DNA of 8,564 bases, from positions 1-8,564 of the forward strand of contig JAPLKX010000269.1 in the NCBI GenBank assembly GCA_026387845.1, given 5' to 3'. Made by a program: the position numbers and the translations under genes. This document shows positions 5,519 to 8,564 of the stretch, piece after piece. Each line of letters opens with the position of its first letter. Position 1 is the first letter of the stretch. Under the pieces are notes generated by a model that was not told where the DNA came from, ran no database searches, and was given only the letters and a program-made list of their open reading frames with translations. This DNA is from Candidatus Hydrogenedentota bacterium (lineage in GTDB: Bacteria > Hydrogenedentota > Hydrogenedentia > Hydrogenedentales > SLHB01).

Positions 5519-6607
5519 ATGAAGAAGAAGCTGATCCACCTGATAATCGGCGTCGGTCTTGGGGCGGGCCTTCTTTGGCTGGTGTTCCGCGGGACGGACT
5601 GGACCGGGGTGCTCGAAGCGATAGCGGGCGCCAACCCGGCATGGCTGGTGGTGTTTTTGGGGCTGACCCTGCTGTCGTTTGTGGTGCGCGTCCAGCGCTG
5701 GAGCTATATTGTCCGGACGGCCAAGCCGGTATCGTTCCGCCACCTGTTCAGCGCCACCCAGATCGGTTTTCTGGCCAACTTCACGTTGCCGGGCCGGATT
5801 GGCGAGGTGGTCCGGGCAATTGCGTTGACGCGGCTGGCCCGGCTCCCGTTCACGAAATCGTTCGCGATGGTCATCCTCGACCGAATCACAGACCTGTTCG
5901 GCCTGCTCGCCGTGGTCATCGTCACCGTGTTCGCCTACACGCCTGAAAACATACCGATACCCGAGTCATTATCAGTCTTCGGTTATAAAGAGTTTCCCGC
6001 CCGCAATATTTACTACGGCGAGGTTTTGACCATCGTCAGCCTGGTTGTTTTCGTTTCGTTCTTTGTGCTGTTGTACGTGAAACAGGCGCTGATGCTGCGT
6101 GTATCCGACAGATTATGCGCGCGGTTCTCCCATAGGTTTGCCGACAAGGTCCACGTCTCGCTGCAGCATTTCGCCGACGGGCTGCACATCTTCCGCTCCG
6201 GTTCCGACATGGCCAAATCCATCGGGTTCTCGCTGCTGGTGTGGGCGATAGCGATGCTGGCCATGACGTCCGTAATCAAAGCGTTCGGCGTTCACGTCCC
6301 CTGGTACGGCATCTTTGTGATACAGTTGCTGCTGGCGGTGTTTATCAGCGCGCCCGGCGCGCCGGGGTTTGTCGGCCAATTTCACGCACCCATCGTGATC
6401 GGGCTTGTGATGTTCGTACCGGGCATCGAAGACTCGAAGGCCAAGGCGATCGCTATCATGGCGCACCTGCTCAACCTCATCCCCGTCGCCGCCGTCGGCC
6501 TCGTATGCCTCTACATGGAGAAACTCGGCCTCGCCGAGCTTGCCCGCGAATCCGCCCAGACCGAGGCCGAGATTGTCGTCGAAGAAACCAGCCCTGCACT
6601 CAAATAG
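5519..6607 (+). CDS. LPG synthase TM / UPF0104 family flippase-like membrane protein
   Basis: The 362-residue product is a polytopic inner-membrane protein of the lysylphosphatidylglycerol-synthase transmembrane family (PF03706). Hydrophobic segments lie at about 5-23, 41-58, 115-140, 168-188, 234-257, 263-280, 289-301 and 310-333. Family landmarks are NFTLPGRIGEVVRA (87-100), DRITDLFGL (121-129) and the Gly/Pro-rich APGAPGFVGQ (278-287). Members include the membrane half of MprF and stand-alone proteins proposed to move or modify lipids. There is no MprF-type synthetase domain here, so the substrate is unknown. The tail (about 338-362) is acidic and probably cytoplasmic. ATG 5519 starts a typical Met-Lys-Lys-Lys plus membrane helix, but no ribosome site precedes it. 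It appears monocistronic between repeat-rich spacers. Confidence 0.88.
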   Translation: MKKKLIHLIIGVGLGAGLLWLVFRGTDWTGVLEAIAGANPAWLVVFLGLTLLSFVVRVQRWSYIVRTAKPVSFRHLFSATQIGFLANFTLPGRIGEVVRAIALTRLARLPFTKSFAMVILDRITDLFGLLAVVIVTVFAYTPENIPIPESLSVFGYKEFPARNIYYGEVLTIVSLVVFVSFFVLLYVKQALMLRVSDRLCARFSHRFADKVHVSLQHFADGLHIFRSGSDMAKSIGFSLLVWAIAMLAMTSVIKAFGVHVPWYGIFVIQLLLAVFISAPGAPGFVGQFHAPIVIGLVMFVPGIEDSKAKAIAIMAHLLNLIPVAAVGLVCLYMEKLGLAELARESAQTEAEIVVEETSPALK

Positions 6608-6698
6608 CGAAAAACGGGGACTGGCTCGCGACGCCTCCGGCTATTTGAAGGCGCTTCTTCGGCAGTTTGAAGAAAGCGTGCCTGTCTCCGCTTTTCGC
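6607..6698. repeat. Imperfect long inverted repeat with nested hairpin between convergent genes
   Basis: gcgaaaaacggggac (6607-6621) and gtctccgcttttcgc (6684-6698) pair at 13 of 15 positions, with one of the other two a possible G-U. Inside, cgcttcttc (6652-6660) and gaagaaagcg (6669-6678) form a second stem with one bulge around an 8-nt loop. It lies between the converging membrane protein and EF-hand genes, so a bidirectional termination role is possible. There is no strong U-tract, and a dispersed repeat unit is equally likely. Confidence 0.5.
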
Positions 6699-6713
6699 GC
6701 TTTTCGAAAATAA

Positions 6714-7535
6714 TCAGGCTCCCGGCCGGGCCACCTCATCCATCGTCACGAATCCGTCTTTATTTGCATCGAGCCGGTCAAACGCCTCCCGCAGAAGCGG
6801 CGGGAAAAAGGCCGTCCCCTCCTCGTAAGAGAGTTTGCCGTCGCCGTTCTTGTCCAACTGGGCCGGGTCGAGCGTTTTGGGCTGAGCCGGCGGAACCGGC
6901 CGGCCCGGCACTCTGATATCGTCCCGCGAAAGCACGCCGTCCCCGTTTCGATCATTGCGTTTGAACTTCTCTTCGGTGGCGCCGGGCGTCGCCATGAACT
7001 CCTCGAGCGTCACTTTGCCGTCGCCGTTCGCGTCGCCCCGGACAAACCGGTCTTCTATCGCCTTCATCCGCGACTGGAGGTCGGCCCCGGCTCCCTCGGG
7101 AATCCTGGACCTGACTGGAGGCGCGTCTTCTTTCGTGATAGCGCCGTCGCCGTTGGTGTCAAACTGTTTGAATCGCTCCTCGGTCATCTTGGGCAGCGCG
7201 GCTTGTGCCTCATCAAGCGTGACGGCCCCGTCTTTATTGGCATCGGCCCGCTGCAGGATCTGCCCGGCCTGGGGACCGCCCGGCGAGGCCATTTCGCCGG
7301 CTGTCAGCGCGCCGTCTTTGTCGCGGTCCATGCGGTCGAATTTCTCCTGGGTCATGTTTGGGAACGCAGCGGAGATCTCTTCAAAGGACACTTTTCCGTC
7401 CTTGTTGGCATCGGCTTTCTGCATCCCCATGCCCGGGTTGGGCCGGGCCTTTTGCTTCACTTCCTGACCCAGTGCGGGGCTGCAAAGGGCCAACACAACC
7501 ACTGCCAGCACACAAAACGCCAGTAACTTTTTCAT
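6714..7535 (-). CDS. Exported calcium-binding protein with eight EF-hand loops
   Basis: The 273-residue product begins with a Sec signal peptide (Met-Lys-Lys, hydrophobic core about 4-18, likely cut after ALG at 23). It then carries eight canonical 12-residue EF-hand loops starting at Asp42, 70, 98, 126, 168, 195, 228 and 256. Each has the D-x-[ND]-x-DG core. Position 12 is Glu in six loops and Asp in loops 4 and 6. Loops 1-4 are spaced exactly 28 residues apart, as are loops 7 and 8, pointing to internal duplication. Such proteins are expected in the periplasm or on the surface and bind calcium; the physiological role is unknown. I chose ATG 7535 because the signal peptide begins there. An in-frame TTG at 7556 has no advantage. 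AAGGGA lies about 10 nt upstream. It converges with the membrane protein gene. Confidence 0.88.
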   Translation of the reverse strand: MKKLLAFCVLAVVVLALCSPALGQEVKQKARPNPGMGMQKADANKDGKVSFEEISAAFPNMTQEKFDRMDRDKDGALTAGEMASPGGPQAGQILQRADANKDGAVTLDEAQAALPKMTEERFKQFDTNGDGAITKEDAPPVRSRIPEGAGADLQSRMKAIEDRFVRGDANGDGKVTLEEFMATPGATEEKFKRNDRNGDGVLSRDDIRVPGRPVPPAQPKTLDPAQLDKNGDGKLSYEEGTAFFPPLLREAFDRLDANKDGFVTMDEVARPGA

Positions 7536-7574
7536 AGTCTCGATTTCCCTTCTCAACTTTTTTCTTGTCCCAAC

Positions 7575-7591
7575 GGCGCGTCACCCGCGCC
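7575..7591. promoter_or_regulatory. Perfect dyad upstream of the EF-hand gene
   Basis: ggcgcg-tcacc-cgcgcc is a perfect 6-bp dyad about 40 nt upstream of the EF-hand start codon. It could be an operator or part of a leader hairpin. No clear -35/-10 pair is visible near it, so function is a guess. Confidence 0.25.
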
Positions 7592-7637
7592 ATGCCGTCA
7601 AACCCCCCGGCCGCGCAAAAGTTCCACGTAATCTACG

Positions 7638-7774
7638 CTTTCATATCCCCCGTGTCCACCCTCAGTGCTTCGATTGCTTCCGCACTTGCTCCCTTGCTGC
7701 GCGGTCGAAGAGGGTTGGCACCAGATTGCTCACTCCATCCTCATTTTCGAAATGGATGACATAAACGCCCAAGA
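7638..7774 (-). other. Possible degraded coding remnant
   Basis: Read on the minus strand, this stretch gives short open segments that look protein-like but lie in different frames. One is VIHFENEDGVSNLVPTLFD in one frame, and another is EALRVDTGDMKA before a stop in a second frame. No single start, ribosome site or uninterrupted frame covers them. It may be a frameshifted gene fragment or just part of a dispersed intergenic repeat. No other gene is seen in 7557-7760. Confidence 0.2.
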
Positions 7775-7844
7775 CGTTCAATACAAATAGACCGGAGGTC
7801 GATAGCATAAACGCCGGAGGCGTTCAATATGAATAGCCGGAGGT
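7760..7844. repeat. Diverged 46-bp-period direct repeat (cataaacgcc...ccggaggt)
   Basis: Two related units start at 7760 and 7806. Both read cataaacgcc, then cgttcaata, then an atag-ccggaggt end. The second unit contains a clean aacgcc-gga-ggcgtt hairpin. In the first the matching stem has one mismatch, and a separate gacc-gga-ggtc palindrome appears. They form a lead-in to the inverted duplication at 7830-8004. Confidence 0.6.
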
Positions 7845-8004
7845 GACCGTAGGGAACCTCCGGAATTTTGGCCGAATCCCACTGACCCCGAAGGGGTCGA
7901 ACAAAGATTCCACAAAAGGTCCTGTCTTGTTCAACCCCTTGTCAGGGGTTGTTGCTTAAGTCTTCCGAAACCGGAGGCTCCCTGCGGTCGCCTCCGGCTA
8001 TTCA
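7830..8004. repeat. Composite inverted duplication of two hairpin elements (A-B / B'-A')
   Basis: Element A (tgaatag plus stem ccggaggt / acctccgg, 7830-7863) recurs inverted as A' (7971-8004, stem ccggaggc / gcctccgg followed by ctattca). Element B (gacccc-gaa-ggggtc then gaacaaaga, 7884-7907) recurs inverted as B' (7925-7951, stem caacccct / aggggttg). The order A-B-centre-B'-A' is symmetric, with 18-20 nt between A and B on each side and a 17-nt centre. In A versus A' the innermost stem pair changes from T-A to C-G. In B versus B' an outer stem pair changes from G-C to A-T. Pairing is conserved while sequence diverges. Confidence 0.85.
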
Positions 8005-8009
8005 CGTTT

Positions 8010-8024
8010 TTCCCCTTCGGGGAA
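8010..8024. repeat. Small ttcccc/ggggaa hairpin
   Basis: ttcccc-ttc-ggggaa is a perfect 6-bp stem. The T-run precedes it on the plus strand, so it is not an intrinsic terminator in either direction. Its cccc-N3-gggg shape echoes element B at 7884-7898. Confidence 0.4.
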
Positions 8025-8040
8025 GGCGGACCCTCCCAGA

Positions 8041-8241
8041 ATCCGCACGTAAGGCTTTCTCACCTCGAAGCGAGTTCTTGATTGGGCCTGTAATGGCAGG
8101 CCATTCCGCCGTCCCGGGGTCTTGCTGTAAACATGGTGGGGCTCTTGATGCGACGCAGCGAGACCGCAAGCGGCAAGATGCCGCTTCTACATTGGCCGCA
8201 AACGTAGACGCGGCATCTTGCCGCGTTTCTTACGTGCGGAT
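8041..8241. repeat. 201-bp MITE-like element with 13-bp terminal inverted repeats
   Basis: atccgcacgtaag (8041-8053) and cttacgtgcggat (8229-8241) are perfect reverse complements bounding 201 bp. Inside, two 21-bp arms (8170-8190 and 8204-8224) are inverted with one mismatch around a 13-nt loop. Each arm contains its own gcggcaagatgccgc-type palindrome. No convincing target-site duplication and no transposase are seen. A miniature mobile element or a REP/BIME unit are both possible. Confidence 0.6.
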
Positions 8242-8260
8242 CCGGGCCCTCCCCGCTCTC

Positions 8261-8289
8261 TTGATATTTCACTCCCGTTTCATTACTTT
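8261..8289 (+). promoter_or_regulatory. Candidate promoter of the galactokinase-like gene
   Basis: TTGATA (8261-8266) and TACTTT (8284-8289) are separated by 17 nt. The start would be near 8296, giving a leader of about 17 nt that still contains the GGAG ribosome site (8302-8305). The -35 is good (five of six) and the -10 is weak (three of six). Confidence 0.3.
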
Positions 8290-8312
8290 CTTGTGGTCAC
8301 CGGAGTTTGGTA

Positions 8313-8564
8313 ATGCCTGTCGAACCTGACCTCACAACATCCTTCCGCCAATTTTATCCCGGCGCACCCGATCCGTTCATCGCCCGAGCCCCAGGCCGCG
8401 TCAACATCATTGGCGAACATACCGATTACAACGGGCTGCCCGTCCTGCCCATGACGCTTTTCCAGGAAATCCTGGCGGCCTGCGCACCCAACACCGGCGG
8501 CACAGTACACCTTCGCAGCACCCGCGCCGAGTTTGCCCCGGCCCAATTTGACAACGCCGCCGAC
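8313..8564 (+). CDS. Galactokinase-like GHMP kinase, N-terminal part (runs off the window)
   Basis: Only the first 84 codons are present, and the gene continues past the window end. The galactokinase signature GRVNIIGEHTDYN is at 28-40, followed by VLPM (44-47). Galactokinases phosphorylate galactose at C1 with ATP in the Leloir pathway. In E. coli GalK the signature is followed by DGFVLP. Here it is GLPVLPM, which from memory is closer to the GYSVLPMA of eukaryotic GALK2-type enzymes, so the sugar could differ. ATG 8313 has GGAG (8302-8305) 7 nt upstream. The ATP-binding PxxxGLSSSA motif lies outside the window and could not be checked. Adjacent DNA is repeats only. The mutarotase-like gene at 107-1204 is unrelated by operon. 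Confidence 0.85.
   Translation, partial: MPVEPDLTTSFRQFYPGAPDPFIARAPGRVNIIGEHTDYNGLPVLPMTLFQEILAACAPNTGGTVHLRSTRAEFAPAQFDNAAD

Noticed and set aside
5173..5946. 257-codon plus-strand open frame
   Set aside because: It runs through the hairpin repeats and then overlaps the membrane protein gene in another frame with no family resemblance.
6955..7526. Plus-strand open frames opposite the EF-hand gene
   Set aside because: They are antisense shadows of the regular EF-hand repeat codons.
7884..7951. tRNA or T-box-like structure
   Set aside because: The stems are short isolated hairpins with no cloverleaf, no T-loop GTTCGAATC and no T-box sequence.
7949..8329. 126-codon plus-strand open frame across the second repeat spacer
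   Set aside because: It crosses three hairpin elements and the start of the galactokinase-like gene and has no protein-family features.
8283..8546. Minus-strand open frame at the window end
   Set aside because: It is the shadow of the galactokinase-like gene, whose signature motif is unmistakable on the plus strand.

Overview
The window comes from a GC-rich, Gram-negative bacterium. It carries a Kdo-8-phosphate phosphatase (LPS core synthesis), a polytopic LPG-synthase-TM/flippase-like protein and an exported EF-hand protein. Long spacers between transcription units are crowded with hairpin-forming dispersed repeats. That combination is reminiscent of PVC-type or Hydrogenedentes-like environmental genomes, but this lineage call is a weak inference. 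No tRNA, rRNA, CRISPR array, transposase, phage gene or recognisable defence system was seen.

Layout. A DUF4432 (aldose-1-epimerase-like) gene on the minus strand (107-1204) diverges from an HU/IHF-type DNA-binding protein gene (1431-1802). The space between them holds a strong sigma70-like promoter for the HU gene. Next is a compact five-gene plus-strand operon (1943-4781): tsaB, rimI, kdsC, coaE and a gene for a two-zinc-ribbon protein with a helix-turn-helix-like middle. Two of its junctions are TTGA stop/start overlaps, and a candidate terminator follows it. A repeat-rich spacer (4813-5518) holds a 20-copy heptamer array and three copies of a covarying hairpin element. It is followed by the membrane protein gene (5519-6607). 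A converging minus-strand gene (6714-7535) encodes a secreted protein with eight EF-hand loops. A second repeat-rich spacer (7557-8312) contains a 175-bp composite inverted duplication and a 201-bp element with 13-bp terminal inverted repeats. The start of a galactokinase-like gene (8313 onward) runs off the window.

How the genes relate. The operon joins tRNA t6A modification (TsaB), protein N-terminal acetylation (RimI, an acetyl-CoA user), the last step of CoA synthesis (CoaE) and Kdo synthesis (KdsC). This looks like a growth-linked housekeeping operon rather than one pathway. The protein-coding content is mostly ordinary. The most unusual material is in the intergenic repeats, where at least three hairpin families show paired, structure-preserving base changes between copies.
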